Below, in pieces: positions 42,641 through 50,205 of a stretch of DNA of 64,000 bases. The stretch is from assembly GCF_022811645.1 (NCBI RefSeq), contig NZ_CP094538.1, forward strand, positions 1 to 64,000, read 5' to 3'. Made by a program: the position numbers and the translations under genes. The DNA comes from Hymenobacter monticola (GTDB lineage Bacteria > Bacteroidota > Bacteroidia > Cytophagales > Hymenobacteraceae). Within the stretch, counting starts at the first letter, position 1; every line of letters begins with the position of its first letter. The notes under the pieces were generated by a model. It saw only the letters and a program-made list of their open reading frames with translations, did no database searches and was not told the DNA's origin.

Positions 42641-44008
42641 CTAAATATTGAACAGGTCGTAAAAGGCGTGCTTACAACTCCCCCATAGACCGAGTTCAGG
42701 TTGTAGCTTGGGTCCTACGGTAAAGAGAAGACGGTCGGGCGCGGCCAAGTCGTATTCCTGTACCGACTGGTCGGGGCGAAACAGGCCGTGTAATTGGTCG
42801 CCTCGCCATCGCACCGTGTATAGCCCCTCGCCTCGAATCCAGAGGCTGGCAATGGGCGGCGCCGGCTCGGATTCCCACGGCAACCCTCCCTTCCGGCGGC
42901 GAAGCACCGGCGTGCGAAGCAATACCTGTGAGCTGTGCGGGGGGAGCCAGTAGGTAACCACGCCGGCCGAAAGGTTGTACGCTTCCACCCGGTTGCGGGG
43001 GCCGGGGCCCCACAGCGGGTCAACGCGGCCCACGGCGAACACCCGGTACCATTGCCCGCTGTGCTGGGCCAGGTGGTCGATGGCCCCCCACCCCCTGGCA
43101 CGGCCGGCCGCATCGACTGGCATGCCGAAGCGGTGTGCCTTCTTGAAGATGACCTGCCCCGCCTTGGTCAGCGGCAGCGAATCCAGGAGGTAGCGCACCG
43201 TGAACTGCACCTCTTCGCGTGCGTGGTTGGTCACGGCCCATTCCCGTTCACGTTGCCGGGGTCGGTCGCTTACGTAAACCCGGTAATTGGTATTGTTGGG
43301 GCCGTAGCGGAGGTACAAGGTGTCTCGCCGGGAGGCAGGGCGGTTGTATTGGTAGAAGCCATCGAGCGCCGTCGACTCGGATGATTGCTGGTCTTTGAAA
43401 TAGCCACTTACGTCTCCCAGCCTCAGCTGCAGGTACTCGTAGCCGAATTTGCGAAACCCGGGGCTCCAGGGCTCCCCGGGCCGCCCCACGTCGTTGCCTC
43501 CCGACCAGAGCCGGATGTGAATGCCTGAGTCAAAGTTGTTTTCCGTCACCTGAAAGCCGACCGAGTGAATATTTTTCAGGTTGCGACGGTAGTCGTCATA
43601 CAGTTCCCAACCGCTGGTTATTTCGATGTCTGCGGCACTGTCCCTCCCCACCAACCATCCGTTTCTAACCACATAACCGCTGGTTATTTCCACCGTTGAG
43701 TCAGGGTCCATCCCCACCAATGTTCCTCGTCTGACAACCATGGCCGCTTCCCTTGGATAGGGGAAGCGGTGGCTGTACCGGGGTCCAAATAGTGAATCAG
43801 GGATTTCCTCCACCACCAAGTAGGGGTTATCCACGGCCGGAAAACCCCGCCAGGCAGGATGCCGGTCGAAGGCTGGCAGTCGGTAGCCCAGTGCAAAGCA
43901 TAGGGCTACCCAGGTCAGCCCCCCACCCACCAGCCAGCGCGTGGCAAGCGGATGCGACCGGGTCAGGCCGGCTACCCAACGCAGAAAAGAAGAGATGGTC
44001 GTGAGCAT
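42641..44008 (-). CDS. Membrane-anchored or exported protein, unknown function
   Basis: The product has 455 residues from the ATG at 44008 (MLTTISSFLRWVAG; an earlier start at 44032 adds 8). One N-terminal hydrophobic helix (WLVGGGLTWVALCFALGY), then a large beta-rich region with repeated glycine turns (VVRRGTLVGMDPDSTVEITS, VVRNGWLVGRDSAADIEITS, a near-duplicate pair of about 25 residues). The C-terminal part (VYVSDRPRQREREWAVTNHA) lacks known motifs. Probably a surface-anchored protein. Confidence 0.55.
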   Translation of the reverse strand: MLTTISSFLRWVAGLTRSHPLATRWLVGGGLTWVALCFALGYRLPAFDRHPAWRGFPAVDNPYLVVEEIPDSLFGPRYSHRFPYPREAAMVVRRGTLVGMDPDSTVEITSGYVVRNGWLVGRDSAADIEITSGWELYDDYRRNLKNIHSVGFQVTENNFDSGIHIRLWSGGNDVGRPGEPWSPGFRKFGYEYLQLRLGDVSGYFKDQQSSESTALDGFYQYNRPASRRDTLYLRYGPNNTNYRVYVSDRPRQREREWAVTNHAREEVQFTVRYLLDSLPLTKAGQVIFKKAHRFGMPVDAAGRARGWGAIDHLAQHSGQWYRVFAVGRVDPLWGPGPRNRVEAYNLSAGVVTYWLPPHSSQVLLRTPVLRRRKGGLPWESEPAPPIASLWIRGEGLYTVRWRGDQLHGLFRPDQSVQEYDLAAPDRLLFTVGPKLQPELGLWGSCKHAFYDLFNI

Positions 44009-44208
44009 TGGGTGGCAAAGTAAATGCAGCACGCGTAAGCCTTGTTCGCCCCGCGCCCCACCTTTGCGGGCCTGATTGGCTTTACATGAACATGACCGAG
44101 ATTGCCATCGGCGGCCGCCCCGTAGGGCCGGCCCACAAGCCTTTTATCAGTGCCGTGATGTCGGGTAGTACTGCTTGGAATCAACAGAACCAGTTCACGC
44201 AAAGGGTC

Positions 44209-45818
44209 GTGGCTGTTGCAGAACTCGGTTTAGGTGGTTGCGCTGGCCAAGAAGCGCGGTACCGAAGGGTCCGTAGCGGCAGGGCCTGTGACGGCCGAGG
44301 TCTGGCGGTTGTGCCGCTCATGGGGCCTCTGGGCGGCTAGCAGGGGCCGTGCCAGCACCATCGCTGTGCTGATTTGCTGTTGGGGACGGTGCTTGAGCAG
44401 CTTTTTGAGGTTGTAGGCCACGGCCGTGAGCAGCATGGTTTTGTGGGCGCCGGCCAGACCGCGCACATTCATCCGGCGCAAGCCGTAGTGGTGAATCAGG
44501 TTCCCAAACACGGGCTCGACAGTACCTTGGCGGACGCGGCGTTTGCGTTGCCCCCACCGGCTCTGCTGGCGCTGCCAGGCCCGGCGGTAGGCCGCGTCGT
44601 AAATCGAGCGGTTAATCTGCTTGCGTTTGGCCCGGGGGACGCACATGGCCTTGCGCGGGCATTGCTGGCAGTCTGAGCAGGTGGCCCAATAGATTTTGTG
44701 CCAGCCCCCGTCCTGATTCGTGTCGTACTTCTGAAAGGGCAGCTGCTTGCCTTCAGGGCAGGTAAAGGCATCAGTGGCACGGTCGTAGGTAAAGCCCTCA
44801 ATTTCGGGCTTGTACTGCCCAAACACCGGAATCCAGGCCGTGATGTGCGCGGCTTCAAGGCCGGCATAGTTGGGTCCGTTGGCGTAGCCGGCATCGGCCA
44901 GCAACGCGCGCAAGGGCAGTTCGTTCGTGCGCAAGCGCTGCTGCAGGCCGGTGAGCAGCCGGGGCAAGTGCAGGCTGTCGCGTTTATCGGCGTAATCGGC
45001 CTGCACGTGGCTGATGACGCCGTGGGCTGTGTCCACCGCCAAACTACAGAGGTAGTTCAAGGCCCGCGCTTTGCCGGGTTTGACGGAGATGCGCGCGTCG
45101 GGGTCGGTGGGGCTGTAATGCGTCTTGTTGCTCAGCAAGCGGGCTTTTTCGTGCTGCGCGCCCAGCGCGCCGGTCTGGGCGCCCTGCCGCCGGCGCTGCC
45201 CCGTGGCCAGCTGGCGCAGTTGGTGGGCCGGGGCCGTCAGCACCGAGCCCGCGGCGGGCGTCTGCTCGCGGCCGCTTAGGTGGGGCCCGGCAGGCCCGGC
45301 GGCCTGTTTTTCCAGCACCGCTTCCAGCGACGCGTTGGCCTTGACGGGTGCCGAGTCGACGGCTTGGGTGTCACCGGCCACCAGGCCCCGGGCCACGCAC
45401 TGGGCAAAGACGAGGTCGAACAGGCGCTCAAAGACCGCGGCTGGGAAGAGCTGGCGGGTGCGGCTCACGGTCGAATGCCACGGCAACTCTTCGTCCACTT
45501 CGTAGCCGAGAAACAGCAGGATGTCCAGCCGCAGGGCGCAGTGCTCGAGCAGGCGACGGTCGCTGACCAAGTTTTCCAGCCGGCCGACGAGCACCAACTT
45601 AAAGAACACGACCGGGTCTAACGAGGGCTGGCCCGTGTGGCTGTAGAGGCCCCGCGTCGCGTCGTAGAGAAACGACCAGTCGACCAGCTCCGCCAGCCGG
45701 CGGTACAGATTGTGGGGCCGCACCCGCTCGCTGAGCCGAAAGCGAACGACCTCTTTGTCGAGAAACAGCTTCTTGCCTTGCATCCTCCCTTTACGAAACT
45801 GGGTTCTGCAACAGCCAC
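44209..45818 (-). mobile_element. IS1182-family insertion sequence, complete
   Basis: A 1,610-bp element with ends GTGGCTGTTGCAGAACTCG and GGGTTCTGCAACAGCCAC, identical in the outer part to the MITE ends. Target duplication GGTC (44205-44208 and 45819-45822). Reverse complemented, the flanks read CTCCTTTCAACGATTTCGAC and GACCCTTTGCGTGAAC: the same array motif as elsewhere, but in reversed orientation relative to the other copies. Confidence 0.88.
44230..45783 (-). CDS. IS1182-family transposase
   Basis: The product has 517 residues from the ATG at 45783; the longer frame upstream runs through MITE copy G and is rejected. Family landmarks: RRLAELVDWSFLYDATRGLY, SLDPVVFFKLVLVGRLEN near the N-terminus, ALRLDILLFLGYEVDEELPW, the catalytic Asp in GDTQAVDSAPVKANAS, a zinc-like CSDCQQCPRKAMCVPRA, LLADAGYANGPNYAG with the second Asp, and VEPVFGNLIHHYGLRRMNVR with the Glu. 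Complete and possibly active; the likely source of transposition for the seven MITEs with the same ends. Confidence 0.9.
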   Translation of the reverse strand: MQGKKLFLDKEVVRFRLSERVRPHNLYRRLAELVDWSFLYDATRGLYSHTGQPSLDPVVFFKLVLVGRLENLVSDRRLLEHCALRLDILLFLGYEVDEELPWHSTVSRTRQLFPAAVFERLFDLVFAQCVARGLVAGDTQAVDSAPVKANASLEAVLEKQAAGPAGPHLSGREQTPAAGSVLTAPAHQLRQLATGQRRRQGAQTGALGAQHEKARLLSNKTHYSPTDPDARISVKPGKARALNYLCSLAVDTAHGVISHVQADYADKRDSLHLPRLLTGLQQRLRTNELPLRALLADAGYANGPNYAGLEAAHITAWIPVFGQYKPEIEGFTYDRATDAFTCPEGKQLPFQKYDTNQDGGWHKIYWATCSDCQQCPRKAMCVPRAKRKQINRSIYDAAYRRAWQRQQSRWGQRKRRVRQGTVEPVFGNLIHHYGLRRMNVRGLAGAHKTMLLTAVAYNLKKLLKHRPQQQISTAMVLARPLLAAQRPHERHNRQTSAVTGPAATDPSVPRFLASATT

Positions 45819-45840
45819 GGTCGAAATCGTTGAAAGGAGT

Positions 45841-45990
45841 GTGGCTGTTGCAGAACTTCGTATGAAGTCTTGCAGTCAATGCTTGACGAACTAAAGCGAG
45901 TTGTAAAAGCTGGTAAACGGGCCGATGACGTGCGTTTACCAGCCCGCTTATCCGTTTGTAGCTCTGTCCAACGACTTTTGCAACAGCCAC
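45841..45990. mobile_element. IS1182-related MITE, copy G
   Basis: 150 bp, GTGGCTGTTGCAGAACTTC to TTTTGCAACAGCCAC. It lies 22 bp past the IS1182 element, immediately after the left half of the reversed array motif. Flanks GAGT and CGTA do not match, so this copy is old or inserted outside the preferred GACC site. Confidence 0.75.
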
Positions 45991-46062
45991 CGTACCTTTC
46001 GGAGCCTGGCTTACTGATAGTAGATATTACCCCGAGTGACAGTCGTTGGGTCTACCACTCGC

Positions 46063-46898
46063 CTAAGGCAGCGTCAGTCGGCGCAAAGGGCTGGTGGGGC
46101 GCAGGTAAGCTTGCAATTCCTGAAACGTGAAAGCCGGCCCGAACTCCCGACTTTCATAGTCCTTGACCTGAAAGTTCGACATGGAGGAGTAACTGACTTG
46201 GGAAGGGAAAAAACTGTTGTTTTGGTTACGGCCAACTGCTCGGGGTCCAACACAAACTCCTGCGCCCGCAAGCCGACGATATCGTCAGCCTGGAGTAGGT
46301 GGTGTTCGCGGATATACGCCTCCAGTTGCTGCTGCAGTCGTCGATTCGCTTCCTGTTGAAAAGTGGCTTTCCGGCGTGGAGACAACTCCTGCGGAAAGGA
46401 CAAGGGCCGCCCTGCGCATAAGTCCAGCGTTCGCCGGCGATACAGGACGCTTACCCCGGCACCTATCAGCTCACTGGTTAAACGCATCCCGAGTAGGTTG
46501 TGCTTAAAATAGGTGATTTGGCACGCGCGATTTTGGTCACCTATCATCGAAGTTGCGGCTGCCTGCATCGCCCGCCGAAGGCGAACATCGCGGACGTGGT
46601 CGCCGGTCAACAGGGTGGGCATCAGCCGGCCCGTCTTCCAGCGAAGCCGCGCAGGGGGGCAAGTGGCCGGTTCAGGTTGCTGCGGTGAGCTAGACCGTAT
46701 ACTGAAGCCAGGCGGTTGAGGGATTGCGGCTGGGGTACCCCCTGCGTTAGGGTCGGTGGGTAAGCCAACCTGCGCAAGGTGGTAAAATGGCTGGTGAACA
46801 AGAAGCGACCACCAAAGCACAGGTAGGACGCTGTAGAGAGTGATAGCACGCATCATGACGCAAAGAAAAAAGGAAACAGCGCGGAGTAAGTACATCAT
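46063..46898 (-). pseudogene. DUF3298-like exported protein with a frameshift
   Basis: Translation from 46898 (or ATG 46853) begins with a membrane/signal segment (LYSVLPVLWWSLLVHQPFY) and carries DUF3298 features: CQITYFKHNLLGM, IGAGVSVLYRRRTLDLCAGR, LSFPQELSPRRKATF and a helix RRLQQQLEAYIREHH. At the A6 run 46208-46213 the frame is lost. Adding one base restores the family ending VSYSSMSNFQVKDYESREFG, PAFTFQELQAYLRPTSPLRR, matching the tails of the other members. Sixth DUF3298-like gene in the window; broken by homopolymer slippage or sequence error. Confidence 0.65.
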
Positions 46899-47110
46899 AA
46901 ATCCAGGCTCCGACTTGGGCTAAAAGACCCATTTTGCAGGCTCAAGAAGTAGGTTCCGAAGATTTGAGCCGTTTAAATTAGTGAGCTAGGCTTTCTGAAC
47001 CACGCGCCACCGCGTTGGTTACGTCCGCGTCTTGGCTACTAAAAGCAATTCTGTAGCCAAGCCGTCAGCACTCAATACATAGGAAGCACTGAGACTAATA
47101 GTCGACCAGC

Positions 47111-47791
47111 CTATCCAGCCGCTGCTGGGGCAGGCGGCAACAACCGCCACACGGTGGTGGCCTGAAATTCCTTCCCCCGCCGGGTGCGGTACCCGGCCTC
47201 GTTAAGCCGGGCCGCAATTTGCCATAGCGTCTGCCCTTTGGCGTGTAGCAGTTCGACCAGCTGCGCGGCTTGCCGGTTAGCTTGGTGGGCGCGGGCGTTG
47301 GTCTGCATGGCCGCCTGGCCCTGTGCAATGACGGCCGCCGTAAAATTCTGCGGGCTACCCAGCACCGCCCCCCGCGCCTTCTTGGCGGCCAGCGCGTCCT
47401 TAGTGCGTTTGGAAATCGTCTCGCGCTCGTGTTGGGCGATGACCGCGAATAACCCCACCGTTAAGGTATTCGCGTCGGGCATGTCGCAGCAAACGAAGTC
47501 CACGCCCGAATCGCGTAGGGCAAAGATGAACCCCGCGTTTCTCGACAATCTATCCAACTTGGCGATGAGCAACGTCGCCCCCACCCGCCGGGCCTCGGCG
47601 ATGGCGGCGAGCAGCTGCGGCCGCTGATTCTTCTTACCGCTTTCGATTTCGACGTACTCGGCCCCAAGCTGGGCTGGGTCGGCCACGAACGCGCGCACCG
47701 CCGCCCGCTGGGCTTCGAGCCCCAGACCGGACATCCCTTGCTTCTGAGTGGAGACTCTATAATAAGGAGTGTAGCGGCGGGCAGGTGACAT
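47111..47791 (-). CDS. Serine recombinase (resolvase/invertase family)
   Basis: A 226-residue protein with catalytic Ser in PYYRVSTQKQGMSGLG near the N-terminus, LIAKLDRLSRNAGFIFAL and AQHERETISKRTKDALAAKK, the standard resolvase core. A C-terminal helix-turn-helix (LWQIAARLNEAGYRT then RRGKEFQATTVWRLL) binds DNA. It could resolve plasmid multimers or invert a segment. Divergent from a decayed second copy at 47954; the 160-bp gap holds a palindromic site. Confidence 0.9.
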   Translation of the reverse strand: MSPARRYTPYYRVSTQKQGMSGLGLEAQRAAVRAFVADPAQLGAEYVEIESGKKNQRPQLLAAIAEARRVGATLLIAKLDRLSRNAGFIFALRDSGVDFVCCDMPDANTLTVGLFAVIAQHERETISKRTKDALAAKKARGAVLGSPQNFTAAVIAQGQAAMQTNARAHQANRQAAQLVELLHAKGQTLWQIAARLNEAGYRTRRGKEFQATTVWRLLPPAPAAAG

Positions 47792-47832
47792 CGAGCAAGA
47801 AGCAAATCGGTAGAAAGTCCCGCAAGTTAGCT

Positions 47833-47874
47833 GATTTTACATGTTGTGAACGTTCCTTTGCAATATGTAAAATC
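47833..47874. promoter_or_regulatory. Inverted repeat between divergent recombinase genes
   Basis: GATTTTACAT (47833-47842) pairs exactly with ATGTAAAATC (47865-47874) across 22 bp. Position before the intact recombinase and symmetry suggest a crossover/res subsite or operator. Confidence 0.5.
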
Positions 47875-47953
47875 ATGTTTGTGTCGATTAGGGAGGTGCG
47901 TTTAACTTTTGTGACACCCCTCTATTTCGGGCTACTTTAGCACCCCTGCCCCC

Positions 47954-48601
47954 TTGGCCGCCTACTTCCGGGTCAGTATCGTCCGCCAGGGACAGTTTGG
48001 GCTAGGCCTCGAAGCCCAGCAGGCTGCGGTCCAGAATTTCCTCTGCGGCGACGCGACGCTTGTATCCACCTTTCTGGAAATCGAGAGCGGTAAGAAAAAC
48101 GAGCGGCCCCAGTTGGCGGCCATTACCCGGGCCCGAGCGGAAAACGCGGTGCTGCTCTTTGCTAAGTTGGACCGACTCGCACGCAACGTCGCCTTCTTGG
48201 CCACGCTCATGGAAAGCCGGGTCCGCTTCCAATCCGTCGACGTGCCGGCGGCCGACGAGTTTACCTTGCACATCCTGGCGGCCGTCGCCTAAAAAGAGGC
48301 CTCGGCGATTTCTACCCACACCCACGAGGCACTGGTTGCCAAGAAGGCGCGAGGCTTCCAGTTAGGAAGCCCCACGAACCTGACCCTAGCGGCGCGGGAG
48401 AAATCCTGGGCAGACATGCAAGAAAATGCCCGGGTGAATGTTCAGAACCGTCAGGCAGCGCAGCTGGCGGCGTTGTTGCGGGCGAACGGGGCCACGTTGC
48501 GGGCCATTGCTGACCAACTCAATCAATCGGGCTACCGCACGCGGTACGGGAAGGAATTTCATTCTATGGGCGTGCAACGACTCTTACTCAAAGCAGCATA
48601 A
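47954..48601 (+). pseudogene. Serine recombinase, broken by an in-frame stop
   Basis: The frame from TTG 47954 gives AAYFRVSIVRQGQFGLG, IESGKKNERPQLAAITRARA and LLFAKLDRLARNVAFLA, then TAA at 48290-48292 exactly where the intact homologue has AQHERE. The same frame resumes with THEALVAKKARGFQLGSP and a complete helix-turn-helix region ending GYRTRYGKEFHSMGVQRLL. The N-terminal region before TTG is missing several residues compared with 47111-47791. Non-functional remnant. Confidence 0.8.
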
Positions 48602-48753
48602 TCGGCTGTAAGAGGTGGGCACTTATCGAATGGGATACTCAAAAACTGGAGTTGTAGCTTTAACCGTCGGCAATTGCCTTACGCTATTAAATCGCGGATG
48701 AGGCACAGGTCCGTCTCTTTTCCTTTACTTTTGGCGCTGGCCGCTACCGTCTA

Positions 48754-48770
48754 AACAAAACTGTTTTGTT
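48754..48770. promoter_or_regulatory. 17-bp palindrome at the methyltransferase start
   Basis: AACAAAACTGTTTTGTT, perfect with a 1-base centre. It overlaps the first possible start codon of the next gene. Its half-site resembles that of the palindrome at 59705 (shared ACTGTTTT). Possible autoregulatory operator. Confidence 0.45.
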
Positions 48771-50175
48771 AACTCCCGCAAATTTTCCAAGTGGTGCGCT
48801 ACCCGCACCCCGGCGCCCAAGTCCACAGGCTGTGGATAGGGCACTTATTAAAAGCATCGCGGAAGTAACGAAACGGGAACCCAACTTCTGGAGCCAGCCG
48901 CTGGAGTACGACCGCCGAGGAGCCAGCCACCGCCTGTTTCAATACCCAGCCATGATGCTGCCGGTGGTGCAGCGCAAGCTCATTGAGCTTATCAAAACGG
49001 CGGCACCCGCGACGCATTCGCTACTGGACCCCTTTATGGGCTCAGGCACGGCTTTGGTCGCAGGCATGCTTAATGGGCTCGATTGCTACGGGCAGGACAT
49101 CAACCCCTTGTCTATTCTGTTGGCCAAGGTGAAAGTCGAAGCGCTGGACCATCCGGCTTACAAGATTGCGGCTGCGGCGCTGCAAGTGCGGGTGAAACTG
49201 GATAATTGCCTGACGGCGGCAGTCGAGTTCCCCAAGCTCAGCAAGTGGTTTGAGCCAGTAGTAGTACAGGAATTATCTAAGCTGGTGCGGGCCATCCGGC
49301 AGGAAGACAATCAAACCACCCGGCGCTTGTTCTGGGTGACACTGGCCGAAACCATTCGGCTGACTTCCAACGACCGCACCAGTACCTTCAAACTGCATGC
49401 ACGCCCACTGGATGAAATTGCCACGCGCGAAACATCGCCGCTCACGACTTTTCAGCAGTTGCTCAAGCAAAATATCAAGGATATTGCCTTGTATGCTACC
49501 CAGCTAACCGAGCAAGGCACTCTTCAGCAGCATACCTATTCAGGTAAGGTTTGCATCCGAGTGGTTGATTCTTCACTGGAAATTGAGCGGCCCGTGGCTG
49601 CATCTGCTACTCAGCCAGGGTTTGATTTGCTGGTCTCTTCGCCGCCTTACGGGGACAACCGCACTACGGTACCTTATGGCCAGCACGCTTTTTTGCCACT
49701 GCAATGGATTGACTTTGATGACATCGACCCGGCCGTTTCGCGAGCATCCTTGCGCACCACGCACGAAATTGACAACCAGAGTCTGGGAGGCAAGCAGAGT
49801 ACGGTAACAACGCAAGACGAAATAAGATTTTCGACGCTTTCCCCAACATTCAAAGCGAATTTGCTGGCCCTGCGCCAAAGCAAGCCGCTGGAAACCAAGA
49901 AAGTCGTGGGATTCGTTCGGGACCTGAACGCCGTTTTGGAACGGTGCGCAAAGGCGTTGAAAACCAATGGCTACATGGTCTGGACCATTGGCAACAGAAA
50001 AGTGGGGGGTGTCGAGGTACAGAACAACCTGATTCTACAGGAACTGCTTCGGCATCATCAGGTAATACTTCTCCAAACCATCGAACGCTCCATCAAAAAC
50101 AAGCGAATGGCCAGGCGAAACAAAACGTCGGCCACCATGATGAAAGAGGAAATTTTAATTTTCCGCAAGCACTAA
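48766..50175 (+). CDS. DNA methyltransferase (N6-adenine or N4-cytosine type)
   Basis: A 469-residue protein. The AdoMet-binding motif DPFMGSGT is at residues 88-95 and the catalytic SPPY (SSPPYGDNRT) at about 292-295, with ~200 residues between that probably hold the target-recognition region. SPPY favours N4-cytosine but does not decide. A TTG at 48766 starts the frame; the GTG at 48832 is equally likely since the palindrome covers the first. It is first of a four-gene operon with a GHKL kinase-like protein and a receiver-like protein; gap to the next gene 30 bp. It may provide self-protection in this system. Confidence 0.8.
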   Translation: MLTPANFPSGALPAPRRPSPQAVDRALIKSIAEVTKREPNFWSQPLEYDRRGASHRLFQYPAMMLPVVQRKLIELIKTAAPATHSLLDPFMGSGTALVAGMLNGLDCYGQDINPLSILLAKVKVEALDHPAYKIAAAALQVRVKLDNCLTAAVEFPKLSKWFEPVVVQELSKLVRAIRQEDNQTTRRLFWVTLAETIRLTSNDRTSTFKLHARPLDEIATRETSPLTTFQQLLKQNIKDIALYATQLTEQGTLQQHTYSGKVCIRVVDSSLEIERPVAASATQPGFDLLVSSPPYGDNRTTVPYGQHAFLPLQWIDFDDIDPAVSRASLRTTHEIDNQSLGGKQSTVTTQDEIRFSTLSPTFKANLLALRQSKPLETKKVVGFVRDLNAVLERCAKALKTNGYMVWTIGNRKVGGVEVQNNLILQELLRHHQVILLQTIERSIKNKRMARRNKTSATMMKEEILIFRKH

Positions 50176-50205
50176 GCACCACCCTTACCTTAATCACTAC
50201 CCGCG

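Noticed and set aside
13401..45837. Integron attC interpretation of the 35-bp motif
   Set aside because: No GTTRRRY/RYYYAAC core pair and no inverted-arm structure; the halves look more like direct repeats. No integron integrase is present. A cassette-like role stays open but not as attC.
44230..45990. 586-residue version of the IS1182 transposase
   Set aside because: The extra N-terminal 69 codons run through MITE copy G; the ATG at 45783 gives the normal family start.
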